Shown: positions 7,883-17,377, counted from the stretch's first letter. The stretch: 64,000 nt of DNA from Parvularcula sp039822105 (GCA_039822105.1 JBCBMW010000001.1:310001-374000); one strand, 5' to 3'. The notes: generated from the sequence alone by a model not told the origin. Translations and numbers: made by a program.

Positions 7883-9382
7883 GTGCGCAAATTGCGGCTA
7901 AATGTGTTCGAGCGCGGCGCCTTGCATGAGGTCGCTGAAGCCATCTACACCCGCCTCATCGCTAAGTCCTCGAAATTCCAGCCAATAATCAACGATTTTG
8001 AGAACAACACTGTCAGCATCTCGACCCTACTGCTGATAGGTTTGGGCCTCGCTGGCGGCGCAGCGGCGAGCATGGCGTATGGCGAAGAGCTTGCTGGGCG
8101 GACGGGTTTTCAGTTCTTCACCTCGTCCATGGCGCCTGTCGTGCTCGGCGGCGTTGGCGGCCTCATCACCTACCTCATCTTCTCATCGCTTGGCAGTGCG
8201 CTTGCCAAATTCCCGCTCTACCAACAGGTCGCAGAGGTCTTCGTCTTTGAACAGAAGTTCTTGAATCAGAACCGCCGTATGCAGATGGCCACGGCGGCGC
8301 TTCAGTGGTTGCAGCGGCAGCCAGAAATGACCTTCGAAGCGGTCGAATATCTCTACGAAACCACCGACACGATCTCGATCCTGCCCAAGCGGCTGCGCCG
8401 TGAACTCGAAGAGATGAGGGACGGCACTGAGTCCGTTCTGCACATCCGCGAGCTTTTTGAGCGGAAGTACAAGGCCGACTATCTGCGCCAGGGGCTGATG
8501 TCTCCGCGTGAGCTTTCTGCCTACACCAACCGGTACTTCATTCAGTCCCGGGCGGCGCGGAACGGCATTCGTGCCAGCCTGATTTTTGACACGCTGGATG
8601 CCGAGCTGCGCGATGAGATCGCCACGGGGGAGAACTGGCGCCGCACCCGCTACACCGACGAGCACCATCAGGTCACAACGATCCGGGACAACGCTGACGT
8701 CACGCTGCGCTACCGGACAGGCGCGCCCCATTATCGCTGGCCTGATGATCGGCGCGAGAGCAGCCAGGGCGAGACGGCGCCTTGGGTGCTCTATATGGGC
8801 GTTGAGAACCCGGTGAACATTCCGCTCTGGGCGATCACGGTTGACCAGGTCATGGGAAAGCTCCGTGATGCTGCGCGCTGGCTCTATGAGGACGAGGAAC
8901 TCACCGAAGAGGAAATGGACTACGAGGTCGACGCGATCCTCGATCTTCTGACCGAGACCGACATCACGATGTTCGGGAAATGGGACGAGAAGACGTTGCG
9001 ACAGCGGTCTGAGGTCGCGTTGATCCCCGAGCCGGTCCTCAAAGATCTTCGCAATGATCGCGAGAACCCGCACTGGGTTTTGCGCTGGGATCCCAACCGG
9101 ATCGACTGGTCACAGTTCGTGGGAACCGACGGCGCGATCCGCCGAGCGTTTGCCGCGCTTTTGAAAGCGATCGAGATGGCCGACGCTGATGCTGAGAAGA
9201 TCGTCCTCAACCGGGGTGATGCCCTGCTGATCAACAATCTGCGCACAATGGTTCGGCGCAAAGAGCTTGGTGCTCAGGGTGCGCCTTATTTTGACAACGT
9301 CTTGGATTATCCGGAGGCGTGGTGGCTGAACGTCTATTATGGCTTTAGACGTTCAGAACCCGCTGCATTTTTTGGGATCTAG
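7883..9382 (+). CDS. Membrane-anchored protein of unknown function, oxygenase-like C-terminal layout
   Basis: A 499-residue protein I do not recognise. Two hydrophobic segments near the N-terminus (about residues 46-66 and 80-102, STLLLIGLGLAGGAAAS and MAPVVLGGVGGLITYLI) anchor it in the inner membrane, and a helical linker follows. The C-terminal half is soluble. It ends with LRWDPNRI and then VLNRGDALLINNLRT about 60 residues later, an order reminiscent of Fe(II)/2-oxoglutarate oxygenases of the AsnO/VioC type. The final His usual in that family is not evident, so activity is doubtful. I prefer the GTG at 7883, preceded by GGGGG at good spacing, over a TTG at 7865. Its stop interlocks with lysS (CTAG, 9379-9382). 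Confidence 0.7.
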   Translation: MRKLRLNVFERGALHEVAEAIYTRLIAKSSKFQPIINDFENNTVSISTLLLIGLGLAGGAAASMAYGEELAGRTGFQFFTSSMAPVVLGGVGGLITYLIFSSLGSALAKFPLYQQVAEVFVFEQKFLNQNRRMQMATAALQWLQRQPEMTFEAVEYLYETTDTISILPKRLRRELEEMRDGTESVLHIRELFERKYKADYLRQGLMSPRELSAYTNRYFIQSRAARNGIRASLIFDTLDAELRDEIATGENWRRTRYTDEHHQVTTIRDNADVTLRYRTGAPHYRWPDDRRESSQGETAPWVLYMGVENPVNIPLWAITVDQVMGKLRDAARWLYEDEELTEEEMDYEVDAILDLLTETDITMFGKWDEKTLRQRSEVALIPEPVLKDLRNDRENPHWVLRWDPNRIDWSQFVGTDGAIRRAFAALLKAIEMADADAEKIVLNRGDALLINNLRTMVRRKELGAQGAPYFDNVLDYPEAWWLNVYYGFRRSEPAAFFGI

Positions 9383-10956
9383 TCCCGCTTGAGCGCTGTT
9401 TCGATCAGCTCAGCTGTTTCTGTCGCGCCGTAGATCTTGACGAACGGGCCCATGCGGGGACCTTCGGCTTGGCCAAAGACCACCTCGTAGAGGCCTTTGA
9501 ACCATTCGCGGATGTTCTCGTAGGCTTGCGATTTGCCCGCATCAAAGACCGATGTTTGATAGGCGTCTTCGTCCTGACCATCGCCGAGCTCCCGAAGACG
9601 GGCTGCGAAGAATTCAAGCGCAGCACGCTCTTGATCCGTTGGTGTGCGGTAAACCTTCTTTGGTTTCACAAAGTCCTGGAAGTAATTCACCGCATAGGGA
9701 AGAAGTGGCTCGAGAGCCGCCATTTCCTCAGCGCTCGCGTCAGGCCGATATTTGGCCACAAACCCGCGCAGGATCTCAGGGTCTGATGTGCCAGACGCAT
9801 CGACGATATTGAGGAGCAAACCGAAGCTCACCGGCGGCGTGACTGTTGGCACGTCACCTGTGTGAATGTGCCAAGCGGGGTTCTCGGCGCGCTTATCCGG
9901 CTCTTGCTCTTTGTACTTCGCAACATGCGTCCAGTACTCGTCCGCCGTTTTTGGGATGATGTCGAAATAGAGCTTCTTCGCCTTTTTCGGCGCGGCGAAG
10001 TTGAAGAGCTGCAGGCTTTCGGGGCTCGCATAGCGCAGCCATTCATCAATGGTGATGCCGTTGCCTTTGGTCTTGGAGATCTTTTTGCCTTCTTCGTCGA
10101 GGAAGAGCTGGTAGTTGAAGCCTGCCGGAGGTTCGCCGCCCAGTGCACGGACGATCCTCGAGGAGAGTCGTGTCGACTCCGTCAGGTCCTCGCCCGCCAT
10201 CTCATAGTCGACGCCGAGGGCATACCAGCGGCCGGCCCAATCGGCCTTCCACTGAAGTTTGCAGGCGCCGCCTTTGACGGACTGTTCCCGCCGCGTGCCG
10301 TCTTCGTCCTGATAGACGATCATGCCGCTTGCTGCGTCGCGCTCCAGAAGCGGGACATAGAGCACGCGCCCGCTTTCAGGGCTGATAGGGAGGATCGGGG
10401 AGTAGGTCTGTCGCCGCTCTTCGCCCAATGTGGGCAAGATGATGTCCATGACGTCGTCATAGACCTCCAGCATACGGATCAAGGCGCTATCCAGTTTCCC
10501 TGTTTCGTAGGCCTCTGTTGCTGAGACGAACTCATAGTCAAAGCCGAACCGATCGAGAAACGCACGCAAGCGTGCGTTGTTGTGGGCGGCGAAACTCGGA
10601 TACTCACCCGCGGGGTCTGGCACGCGTGAGAGCGGTTGCTGGAGGTAGGGTTCCAAAATCTCTGCGTTCGGCACTGGCGGAACCTTCCGCATACCGTCCA
10701 TGTCGTCGGAGACGCAGACGATACGGCTTTCGCGACCGGTCAGTTGCTCAAACGCGTGACGCACCATCGAGGTCCGGGCGACCTCGCCAAAGGTGCCGAT
10801 ATGCGGCGGGCCCGAGGGGCCGTAGCCTGTCTCGAACGTGACGATGCCGTCCTTTTTGCCCATCTTGTCCAAACGCTTGATCAGAGCCTTGGCCTCTTGG
10901 AAGGGCCAGGCTTTCGCGTTGTCGAACAGGGCGGCGTCGGTCAGATTCTCAGTCAT
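9379..10956 (-). CDS. lysS: Class I lysyl-tRNA synthetase
   Basis: A 525-residue class I LysRS (LysK type), which charges tRNA-Lys. The HIGH-like signature is GPPHIGTFGE near residue 49 and the KMSKS-like loop is KKISKTKGNG near 293. Both are class I motifs, absent from the usual class II bacterial enzyme. Class I LysRS is standard in many alphaproteobacteria, so this supports the taxonomic reading. The start at 10956 (MTENLTD) fits the family; an in-frame extension to 11106 lies over the upstream TetR gene. The gene lies 55 bp downstream of a TetR regulator on the same strand and may be read from its promoter. Confidence 0.95.
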   Translation of the reverse strand: MTENLTDAALFDNAKAWPFQEAKALIKRLDKMGKKDGIVTFETGYGPSGPPHIGTFGEVARTSMVRHAFEQLTGRESRIVCVSDDMDGMRKVPPVPNAEILEPYLQQPLSRVPDPAGEYPSFAAHNNARLRAFLDRFGFDYEFVSATEAYETGKLDSALIRMLEVYDDVMDIILPTLGEERRQTYSPILPISPESGRVLYVPLLERDAASGMIVYQDEDGTRREQSVKGGACKLQWKADWAGRWYALGVDYEMAGEDLTESTRLSSRIVRALGGEPPAGFNYQLFLDEEGKKISKTKGNGITIDEWLRYASPESLQLFNFAAPKKAKKLYFDIIPKTADEYWTHVAKYKEQEPDKRAENPAWHIHTGDVPTVTPPVSFGLLLNIVDASGTSDPEILRGFVAKYRPDASAEEMAALEPLLPYAVNYFQDFVKPKKVYRTPTDQERAALEFFAARLRELGDGQDEDAYQTSVFDAGKSQAYENIREWFKGLYEVVFGQAEGPRMGPFVKIYGATETAELIETALKRD

Positions 10957-11011
10957 CGGGGCGATATACCGGCCTGAGCGCAGAGTGCGAGGCCCTTTCT
11001 TCGTCTGGGCG

Positions 11012-11662
11012 CTACTCGCCTGTCGCCAGTCCGCCGAGGAAGGTGTCCACCGCGTCTTGGACGATCGCCTTTTGCTCAGCCGGGGACGGGGCCTTCGCCA
11101 CGCCAAGGAGCCGGCCGATCACCACATCGAAATGCCGCATGGAGCCTAGGAAGATCTCAGCGCCGCGGCGGGTGTCGATGCTCTTGATCTCGCCCCGCGC
11201 CACGGCGTCCGAAAGAATGGCGGAGACATCAGCGACGGCCGATTTGGGGCCGATGGCATAGTGCCGCTCAGCGATGTCGGGAAACTGCCAGGACGCGCTC
11301 ATCAGCAGCCGCCACATGGCGTCGTTGCGCGGATGGCACAGGCCCTTCGTGATCCCAAGGCCATAATGGGTGAGGCGATCGCGAACGGGGAGGCCTTGGT
11401 GTTCCGTATCCGTCTCTTCATTGGCGGTGTCTTGGAAGATGGCGTCTACCATGTCCTGCATGATGGCGCGGAAGAGGCCCTCTTTGTTGCCGTAATTGGC
11501 GTAGATTGTGGATTTCGAGCCTCCAGCGCGGGCCACGATGTCGTCGAGCGATGTCCGGTCGTAACCGAACTCGACGAAGGTCTCCGTTGCCACCTCAAGA
11601 AACGCCGCGCGCCTGGCGGCGCGGCTGTTGGGGGGCAGGGGTTGGGTCGGTTCCTTGGCCAT
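11012..11662 (-). CDS. TetR/AcrR-family transcriptional regulator
   Basis: A 216-residue TetR-type repressor. The N-terminal DNA-binding domain holds the usual helix-turn-helix: FVEFGYDRTSLDDIVARAG followed by SKSTIYANYGNKEGLF (residues about 28-65). The C-terminal ligand domain is not diagnostic, though its last part resembles the AefR-like TetR_C group. I chose the ATG at 11662 because MAKEP starts naturally there. Neighbours are lysS downstream and a sterol desaturase-like gene upstream on the same strand; the likely target is itself or one of these, but no operator is obvious. Confidence 0.9.
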   Translation of the reverse strand: MAKEPTQPLPPNSRAARRAAFLEVATETFVEFGYDRTSLDDIVARAGGSKSTIYANYGNKEGLFRAIMQDMVDAIFQDTANEETDTEHQGLPVRDRLTHYGLGITKGLCHPRNDAMWRLLMSASWQFPDIAERHYAIGPKSAVADVSAILSDAVARGEIKSIDTRRGAEIFLGSMRHFDVVIGRLLGVAKAPSPAEQKAIVQDAVDTFLGGLATGE

Positions 11663-11704
11663 GGCGGCGCGCCTTAGCAAGCCAGCGCGCCGTTCAAAAG
11701 CGGC

Positions 11705-12529
11705 TTAGCCGAGCGCAGGCTCCGCGGCCGGGCTCTTCGCCTCCGCGCGGGCGAGCCTGCGTTGATCAACCACCCGCTTGAACTCGTCGTAGTAGGTAGG
11801 ATCCTCCGTCCCCATCCATTTGTCCCACCAGGTGAAGTATAGGCCGAAATTGTAGCCAGCCCGGGCATGGTGGAGGTCGTGGTGCACGGTGGTGGTGAAC
11901 CAGTCGAACATTGGACGCCGGTCTTTGGTGGCTGGCATCAACTCAAAGCCGGAATGGCCCAGCGTGTTTTTGATCAGTGAGATGATGACAAATGTTCCCG
12001 TTGCGCCCGGAGGGTTGGGTACAGCGATCTCCCAAAGAATGACAAACAGCACCATCAACCCCGCTTCGCGCAGGTCAAAGCTGTAGGCGGTGAAAGGCGA
12101 TGGGTTCATCGAGCGGTGGTGACGCCGGTGATAAAGCCGGAAACGCTTGGGATCATGCATCCAGCGGTGCACCCAGTAAAAGTAAGCGTCGTGGGCGACC
12201 AACATCAGCGCGACCGATCCCCAGAACCAAATGGGCCCCGTCATCTGCTCGTTAACCGAAGCCCAGGGAAGCAGGCCCGCTCGCCACATGAAATAGGTGC
12301 TGACACTGAGAACTGAGAAGATCGCGATGGAGCGCAGCGAATGGGCAAACTCGACAAGCAATTGCTCGCGCGGCGGCCATTCCTTCCGGATCTTCCGATG
12401 GCGGAGGATGCCTGCCAGGCCCACCCACAGGATCAGCCAAACGCCGACCGCGAGTATGGCATAGCGCTGAAGATCGGTGAGCATCCATTCGGGGATCTCA
12501 CGCAAGGTATCGAGAACGATCTCACCCAT
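11705..12529 (-). CDS. Sterol desaturase/fatty acid hydroxylase family membrane protein
   Basis: A 274-residue integral membrane di-iron oxidase. The three histidine boxes are present and in order: HDAYFYWVHRWMH (near residue 114), HRRHH (near 135) and HHDLHH (near 213). Four or more hydrophobic helices surround them. The family hydroxylates or desaturates sterols, carotenoids, fatty acids or alkylglycerols; the substrate here is unknown. A perfect AAAGGAGG precedes the ATG at 12529. It lies 48 bp downstream of a membrane-bound AraC regulator in the same orientation, a pairing that suggests regulation by, or co-expression with, that regulator. Confidence 0.9.
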   Translation of the reverse strand: MGEIVLDTLREIPEWMLTDLQRYAILAVGVWLILWVGLAGILRHRKIRKEWPPREQLLVEFAHSLRSIAIFSVLSVSTYFMWRAGLLPWASVNEQMTGPIWFWGSVALMLVAHDAYFYWVHRWMHDPKRFRLYHRRHHRSMNPSPFTAYSFDLREAGLMVLFVILWEIAVPNPPGATGTFVIISLIKNTLGHSGFELMPATKDRRPMFDWFTTTVHHDLHHARAGYNFGLYFTWWDKWMGTEDPTYYDEFKRVVDQRRLARAEAKSPAAEPALG

Positions 12530-12577
12530 TCCGTTGCCTCCTTTGTATACGGGCTGCTGCGCCCATTTCGCGGGCCG

Positions 12578-13669
12578 TCAGCCGGTATGTCTCGCCGGTT
12601 CGTCTTGGCTTGATGCCAATTTCAAAATCGGTGCGGATTCCGCTTCCGATCGCTTGGCTTGGTTGCGGAAGGCCGTTGGCGTCATCCCCGTCTCCGCTTT
12701 GAAGGCGCGGCCGAACGGGCCGAGTGAGCCAAAGCCGCACTCATAAGCGATCGAGGCGATCGTCTCTTTGGCGTGCTCAGGATCCACCAGCCGGCGTTTC
12801 ACCTCTTCCAAGCGATGAGAATTGATGAACGCCGCAAAGTTCCGATAGCCGAGCTTTTGATTGATCACGGGCCGCAGGCGATGTTCCGGTATCCCCAAGC
12901 GATCTGCCAAACCGCCGACGGTGAGGCCTTCGACGCGCCAGGCCTCGTTGGTCACCATCTCATGGTTGAGGCTGGCGAGCAGTTGGTCTTCCGGCTCCGG
13001 CTGGGGCGCGGATACTGGCGTGATGGTGGGCAGCGGCTTGGCCGGAGCGTCCAAGAGCCCTGAGCGGGGTGAGGTGAAGATCAGCGCGCCGACGATGGCC
13101 AAGGCGGTTGTGAGCACTTCGTCGAAGATCAAGACCGGCTGCCACCTGGCGCCTTCGTCGGCAATGAAATCAAACGCGGCGAGGGCGATCACATAAACCG
13201 CGATGACTGCCATGAAGGGGCGACGAACCCGGCGACGCTCGCTGTCGAGGTCGTCATCCTCGCTCCTCCAGACAGCCCAGAGGACGAGAACGCCGATCCC
13301 TGCCTCCACCATGTTTTGGCCGAAGGAGCAGATGATCGCCGCGTCACCCGTGGCGATCTCGCGCGAGATGAAGCTTAGGGTCATGAGGGCTCCCGGCAGC
13401 GCCAGCAGCCAAACGCTCACCGATATCCCAAAGCTCAGGGCCACGAACGGCCAGAGAAAACTCAAGGTCTGGCACGCGACGAGGCTGATCAGAAATGGCG
13501 CGTCGTAGGAGATGCTCTCAAGCGAGTAGCCAGCCACGCCGACGCAAAACCCGATGCCGGTGGTTTTGACCCCCAACGGTGCTCCACTTTTGGTGATGCT
13601 CATGCAGGTGACCAGGATCGCGCCCAGCACGATACCGGCGAGAAGGATATGCCAGTCCTGAAGATCCAT
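12578..13669 (-). CDS. AraC-family regulator with N-terminal membrane domain
   Basis: A 363-residue protein. Residues about 1-215 contain roughly seven hydrophobic helices. The C-terminal about 110 residues are an AraC/XylS DNA-binding domain with both helix-turn-helix units (LTVGGLADRLGIPEHRLRPV, then TIASIAYECGFGSLGPFGRA). This layout lets a membrane signal control DNA binding directly. It is probably the regulator of the downstream sterol desaturase-like gene, with which it shares a strand. A second regulator of the same design lies at 51746-52915. The ligand is unknown. Confidence 0.9.
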   Translation of the reverse strand: MDLQDWHILLAGIVLGAILVTCMSITKSGAPLGVKTTGIGFCVGVAGYSLESISYDAPFLISLVACQTLSFLWPFVALSFGISVSVWLLALPGALMTLSFISREIATGDAAIICSFGQNMVEAGIGVLVLWAVWRSEDDDLDSERRRVRRPFMAVIAVYVIALAAFDFIADEGARWQPVLIFDEVLTTALAIVGALIFTSPRSGLLDAPAKPLPTITPVSAPQPEPEDQLLASLNHEMVTNEAWRVEGLTVGGLADRLGIPEHRLRPVINQKLGYRNFAAFINSHRLEEVKRRLVDPEHAKETIASIAYECGFGSLGPFGRAFKAETGMTPTAFRNQAKRSEAESAPILKLASSQDEPARHTG

Positions 13670-13752
13670 CGCTCACCGATTCCTACCGCAGCTTGGTGAG
13701 CATAGGGTGATCGGATTGCAGCCCACTCGCCGTTTTTCGAAAACGATGAGGC

Positions 13753-14139
13753 TTAGCCGTCGGCCTTGCCAGACCTTAACAGCAGGAAGGCGATCGTGGC
13801 CGTGACGATCTCATAGCACGCGTAGCCGATGAGGTTGAGCGACGGGACACCGTCGAACGGCAGGGAGAGAACGCGACCGAGGCCATAGCCGCCGGTGAAC
13901 GCGAGCAAGAGAAAAAGTGCCGGACGCTGCAAACTTGGTCGCAACACGGCGGCGGCACAGCCAAGCCCGATGCCGATATTCACGCCGCCGTAATTGCTGC
14001 GCAGCTCGTACATGACGCTGTTGTTGATATCGGCGGGATCGATGCCCTGAGATACAAACAGGTTCGCCGGATCAAAAAACGTGATGATCCCGAACCCGAG
14101 GAACAAGATAGCGTTTAGAAGCACAAAGAGCTTCGCCAT
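13753..14139 (-). CDS. Small membrane protein, DUF4345-like
   Basis: A 128-residue protein with four predicted membrane helices. The conserved-looking part is YELRSNYGGVNIGIGLG in the loop and second helix, which I associate with DUF4345. There are no catalytic residues. It stands alone between an acyl-CoA dehydrogenase upstream (34-bp gap, same strand) and the AraC regulator downstream, and may be cotranscribed with the dehydrogenase. Function unknown. Confidence 0.75.
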   Translation of the reverse strand: MAKLFVLLNAILFLGFGIITFFDPANLFVSQGIDPADINNSVMYELRSNYGGVNIGIGLGCAAAVLRPSLQRPALFLLLAFTGGYGLGRVLSLPFDGVPSLNLIGYACYEIVTATIAFLLLRSGKADG

Positions 14140-14173
14140 CGTCTTGTTCCCCTTGAGTCCGGCGCCTGCGAAC

Positions 14174-15394
14174 TTAGTCGTTCATCAGGCGGCGCGCTTC
14201 GATCCGTGAGATGGCGCGGTTGTGCACTTCGTCTGGGCCGTCAGCCAGACGCAGGGTGCGCATGTGGGCGTACATCTCAGCCACGTCGAAATCAGCGGAG
14301 ACACCGCCGCCGCCATGGGCCTGGATCGCGTCGTCGATGATTTTCAGCGCCATGTTCGGAGCGGCGACTTTGATCATCGCGATTTCGCCTTGGGCGGCTT
14401 TGTTGCCGACCGTGTCCATCATGTAGGCGGCTTTGAGGCAGAGAAGGCGAGTCATCTCGATGTTGAGACGGCCCTCACCAATGCGCTGTTCCCAGATCGA
14501 ATGCTGGATGATCTTTTTGCCAAAGGCCTCGCGGCTAGAGAGACGCTTGACCATCGCTTCGATGGCCTTTTCCGCAACGCCAATCGTCCGCATACAGTGG
14601 TGGATGCGGCCTGGTCCAAGCCGGCCTTGCGCAATTTCGAAGCCGCGGCCCTCGCCGAGCAGCATGTTCGATGCGGGAACACGGACATCTTTCAGCTCGA
14701 CTTCCATATGGCCGTGCGGCGCGTCGTCGTAACCGAAGACCGGGAGGTGACGCTTGACCGTCACACCGGGTGTGTTGGCGGGCACGAGGATCTGCGACTG
14801 CTGTTGGTGACGTGCAGCATTCGGATCATTTTTGCCCATCACGATGTAGATGGCGCAGCGCGGGTCACCGGCGCCTGACGACCACCACTTGGTGCCGTTG
14901 ATGACATACTCATCGCCGTCACGTTCGATCCGGGTCTCAATGTTGGTGGCGTCGGACGAAGCGACGGCTGGTTCGGTCATGAGGAAGGCCGAGCGGATCT
15001 TGCCGTCGAGAAGCGGCATCAGCCACTCTTCTTTCTGCTCCGGTGTGCCGTATTTATAGAGCACTTCCATGTTGCCGGTGTCGGGCGCTGCGCAGTTGAA
15101 GACTTCAGGCGCGATGTGGCACTTGCCCGTAATCTCCGCAATCGGAGCATATTCGAGGTTGGTGAGGCCCGCACCGAGCTCAGGGTCAGGCAAGAACATG
15201 TTCCAAAGACCGGCCTCTTTGGCCTTGTCTTTGAGCTCCTCAATGACGGGCGGAACCTGCCAAGGGTTTCCCTGCGCGCGGAACTCCGCATGCTGCTGTT
15301 TGTAGACCTCGTAGCCAGGCACGATGTGCTCGGCCATGAAGTCCTCGACCTTGCGGATCAGGTCTTTGACCTTGTCGGTGTGGTCAAAATGCAT
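14174..15394 (-). CDS. Acyl-CoA dehydrogenase
   Basis: A 406-residue FAD-dependent acyl-CoA dehydrogenase that introduces a 2,3 double bond into acyl-CoA. Visible family features are MTEPAVASSDATNIET (FAD/substrate loop), NGTKWWSSGAGDP, the GRGFEIAQGRLGPGRIHHCMR stretch, and the C-terminal RLADGPDEVHNRAI. The overall pattern is closest to the ACAD10/11-like group rather than classical short- or medium-chain enzymes. The ATG at 15394 has AGAGGAAA in front; the frame is open to 15466 but those residues do not fit. Probably involved in fatty acid or hydroxy-acid catabolism; chain length cannot be read from sequence. Confidence 0.92.
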   Translation of the reverse strand: MHFDHTDKVKDLIRKVEDFMAEHIVPGYEVYKQQHAEFRAQGNPWQVPPVIEELKDKAKEAGLWNMFLPDPELGAGLTNLEYAPIAEITGKCHIAPEVFNCAAPDTGNMEVLYKYGTPEQKEEWLMPLLDGKIRSAFLMTEPAVASSDATNIETRIERDGDEYVINGTKWWSSGAGDPRCAIYIVMGKNDPNAARHQQQSQILVPANTPGVTVKRHLPVFGYDDAPHGHMEVELKDVRVPASNMLLGEGRGFEIAQGRLGPGRIHHCMRTIGVAEKAIEAMVKRLSSREAFGKKIIQHSIWEQRIGEGRLNIEMTRLLCLKAAYMMDTVGNKAAQGEIAMIKVAAPNMALKIIDDAIQAHGGGGVSADFDVAEMYAHMRTLRLADGPDEVHNRAISRIEARRLMND

Positions 15395-15551
15395 GGCGGT
15401 TTCCTCTTTCAGAATCGGATGAGCTGTTTTCTCGTAAATTGAGCACGGCCATTGCCATTTGGTCAAAGCCTGTTTGTTGTGACTTTTGGACCGGCTGAAC
15501 GAACAAGGTCACCAGGCACAGAGCACGCCTGACAGAATAGGGATGAGGGCA

Positions 15552-16211
15552 ATGGATAACGCTTACAGAAAACGCGCCGGGTTGGCGGCCAGCTTGGGTC
15601 TCGCGATCCCGGTGGCTACCATGATCGTCTACATGATCACCCTCGGCGGACCCGACGAGTCCGGATACGAGGGCTTCAAAACCTACGTGACAGAGCGGTG
15701 GGACGATATTGTCACCGTGTGGACCGTGGAATGCGTGGGTCTCGTCCTCTGCGCGATCGCCGCCTTTGGTTTGGCGGCTGAGCAGACCAAAGGCCGTGCC
15801 GCGTGGAACGCCATTGCCCTTGGTAGCCTCGGCGGTTTTGTCTCCACCGCCATGGGGATCAGCCTCTTCCAAGGCTTTGCCACATCCGCCGAAGAGCACG
15901 TGCAGCTGACCTTCACGGTCGTGAACAGCTCCTTCTACTTCTTTTTTGTCGGCAAGGCGCTGACGGCCGCTGGGATTGCTGGTCTGTCTTTTGACCTCTT
16001 CAAAGATGGCAATCCTCTGTCGAAGATCTGGGCGCTGGTCGCTGGTTTAGGCGGGGTCGCTGCGTTGGCGGTGAACCTTTTGGCCACGACCAAGGGCATG
16101 GAGCTTGTCTTCCCTGGCGGTCTCACCGGTACGGTGGCCACCGCACTGGGCGTGCCCGTTGCCTTCCTCGTCACCCGCTCAGCGGCGGCGAGCGGCGAAG
16201 AAGCCGCGTAA
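15552..16211 (+). CDS. Membrane protein of unknown function
   Basis: A 219-residue protein with about six hydrophobic helices and no recognisable motif. The N-terminus MDNAYRKRAGL is basic and precedes the first helix. The ATG at 15552 has GAGGG just upstream; the frame extends to 15486 but without a ribosome-binding site. It is divergent from the acyl-CoA dehydrogenase over a 157-bp gap and runs 33 bp into the 3' end of tadA on the other strand. Function unknown. Confidence 0.75.
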   Translation: MDNAYRKRAGLAASLGLAIPVATMIVYMITLGGPDESGYEGFKTYVTERWDDIVTVWTVECVGLVLCAIAAFGLAAEQTKGRAAWNAIALGSLGGFVSTAMGISLFQGFATSAEEHVQLTFTVVNSSFYFFFVGKALTAAGIAGLSFDLFKDGNPLSKIWALVAGLGGVAALAVNLLATTKGMELVFPGGLTGTVATALGVPVAFLVTRSAAASGEEAA

Positions 16212-16637
16212 GAGGGCGGCAGCTTCATCGGCCAACACACCGCCGGTCACCTCTGGCCGGTGGTGGATTGTTGGCTGGTCAAAGAGCTTCGGGCCGTGCG
16301 CCACAGCCCCGCCTTTGGCATCATCTGTGCCATAAACGAGCCGTGCGATCCGCGCGTGGCTGATGGCCCCTGCGCACATCGCGCAAGGCTCAAGCGTGAC
16401 CACCAACGTGCAGCCTGTGAGGCGGTAGTTTCCCAAAGCTTTGGCTGCGCGTCGTAACGCGAGCATCTCGGCATGTCCGGTGGGATCTTGTTCCGCGATC
16501 GGAGCGTTATGCGCCTCGGCGATGACCACGCCTTCAGGGTCCACGACCAAGGCGCCGACAGGCACCTCGCCCTTTTCCGCAGCCTGCTCCGCCAGCGCCA
16601 GCGCGGCTCGCATCCATGCCTCGTCTTGTTTCGCCAC
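16179..16637 (-). CDS. tadA: tRNA-specific adenosine deaminase
   Basis: A 152-residue zinc-dependent deaminase that converts A34 to inosine in tRNA-Arg(ACG). The zinc site is complete: HAEMLALR (His and catalytic Glu, near residue 51) and PCAMCAG (two Cys, near 82). The GTG at 16637 begins 2 bp after the M23 peptidase stop, so translation is probably coupled. An ATG at 16613 (WMRAAL) is an alternative, but E. coli TadA also has residues before the equivalent WMR, so I keep the longer form. Its 3' end overlaps the convergent membrane gene by 33 bp. Confidence 0.93.
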   Translation of the reverse strand: MAKQDEAWMRAALALAEQAAEKGEVPVGALVVDPEGVVIAEAHNAPIAEQDPTGHAEMLALRRAAKALGNYRLTGCTLVVTLEPCAMCAGAISHARIARLVYGTDDAKGGAVAHGPKLFDQPTIHHRPEVTGGVLADEAAALLRGFFAARRR

Positions 16638-16639
16638 CT

Positions 16640-17296
16640 CTAGCGAGCGGCCAAGGTGAGGATGTTCATGGGCGTCAAGCCAAACGCGCCTTTCGGTGTG
16701 TCATAGTCTCCGGTCAGGATCTCGTAATGCAGGTGGATCGGGATCGAATAGCTTGCGGTGTTGCCCATGATGCCGAGCACTGTCCCCGTTTGCACTGTCC
16801 TGCCTTCTTGCGCCTCGCCCGTACGGTTTTGCAGATGGGCGTAGCGGGTGAAGACGGTTTCGGAGTGCTTGATCAGCACATAGTTGCCGTAGTCGTCCCG
16901 ATAGCCTGACTCCACGACTGTCCCTGGCCCTGCGGCGACCACGGGACCAGCAGGGCGACTTTGTAGGTCGATCCCCTTGTGCAGCTTGCCGCGGCGGTTG
17001 CCGAAATTGGACGAGAGGCAGGATTTCGGCGCAGGATTGATCAACAGCCGCTGACCATTCACCCGGGCAAAAGGCGCATAGCCTGTGACCCGGCCGTCAC
17101 CGTCTGCGCGCGGCGCATTGCTGACGCTGAGGCGCGGGCAGAGGAGCAGCTCGCTCTCAGGCGAGAAACCAGGTGCAAGTCCGCTGGGCGTTGACGCGTT
17201 GGAAGACGTGCCGCCGCCCTGGCCATCACCGGAGGTGGCGCAAGCCGCAAGAAGCAAAGCGGCGAGGGCGGGGGTGATGCGCGACAGGAAAGCCAT
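16640..17296 (-). CDS. M23-family peptidase lipoprotein
   Basis: A 218-residue lipoprotein: signal peptide with lipobox LLAAC (Cys near residue 19), a Gly/Ser-rich linker, then a LytM/M23 domain. Zinc-site motifs are visible: KLHKGIDL (HxxxD) and IHLHYEI (HxH). M23 enzymes cut peptidoglycan cross-links, and those with all ligands intact, as here, are likely active. It would act in the periplasm from the outer membrane. It is followed 2 bp later by tadA. Confidence 0.92.
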   Translation of the reverse strand: MAFLSRITPALAALLLAACATSGDGQGGGTSSNASTPSGLAPGFSPESELLLCPRLSVSNAPRADGDGRVTGYAPFARVNGQRLLINPAPKSCLSSNFGNRRGKLHKGIDLQSRPAGPVVAAGPGTVVESGYRDDYGNYVLIKHSETVFTRYAHLQNRTGEAQEGRTVQTGTVLGIMGNTASYSIPIHLHYEILTGDYDTPKGAFGLTPMNILTLAAR

Positions 17297-17377
17297 GAAG
17301 TCATTGTGTTCTCAAGCTGAACAGGCCGCAAGCATCCTTGCGTTGCGGGCGAGATGATTTCGATCGCAACGAACTTA

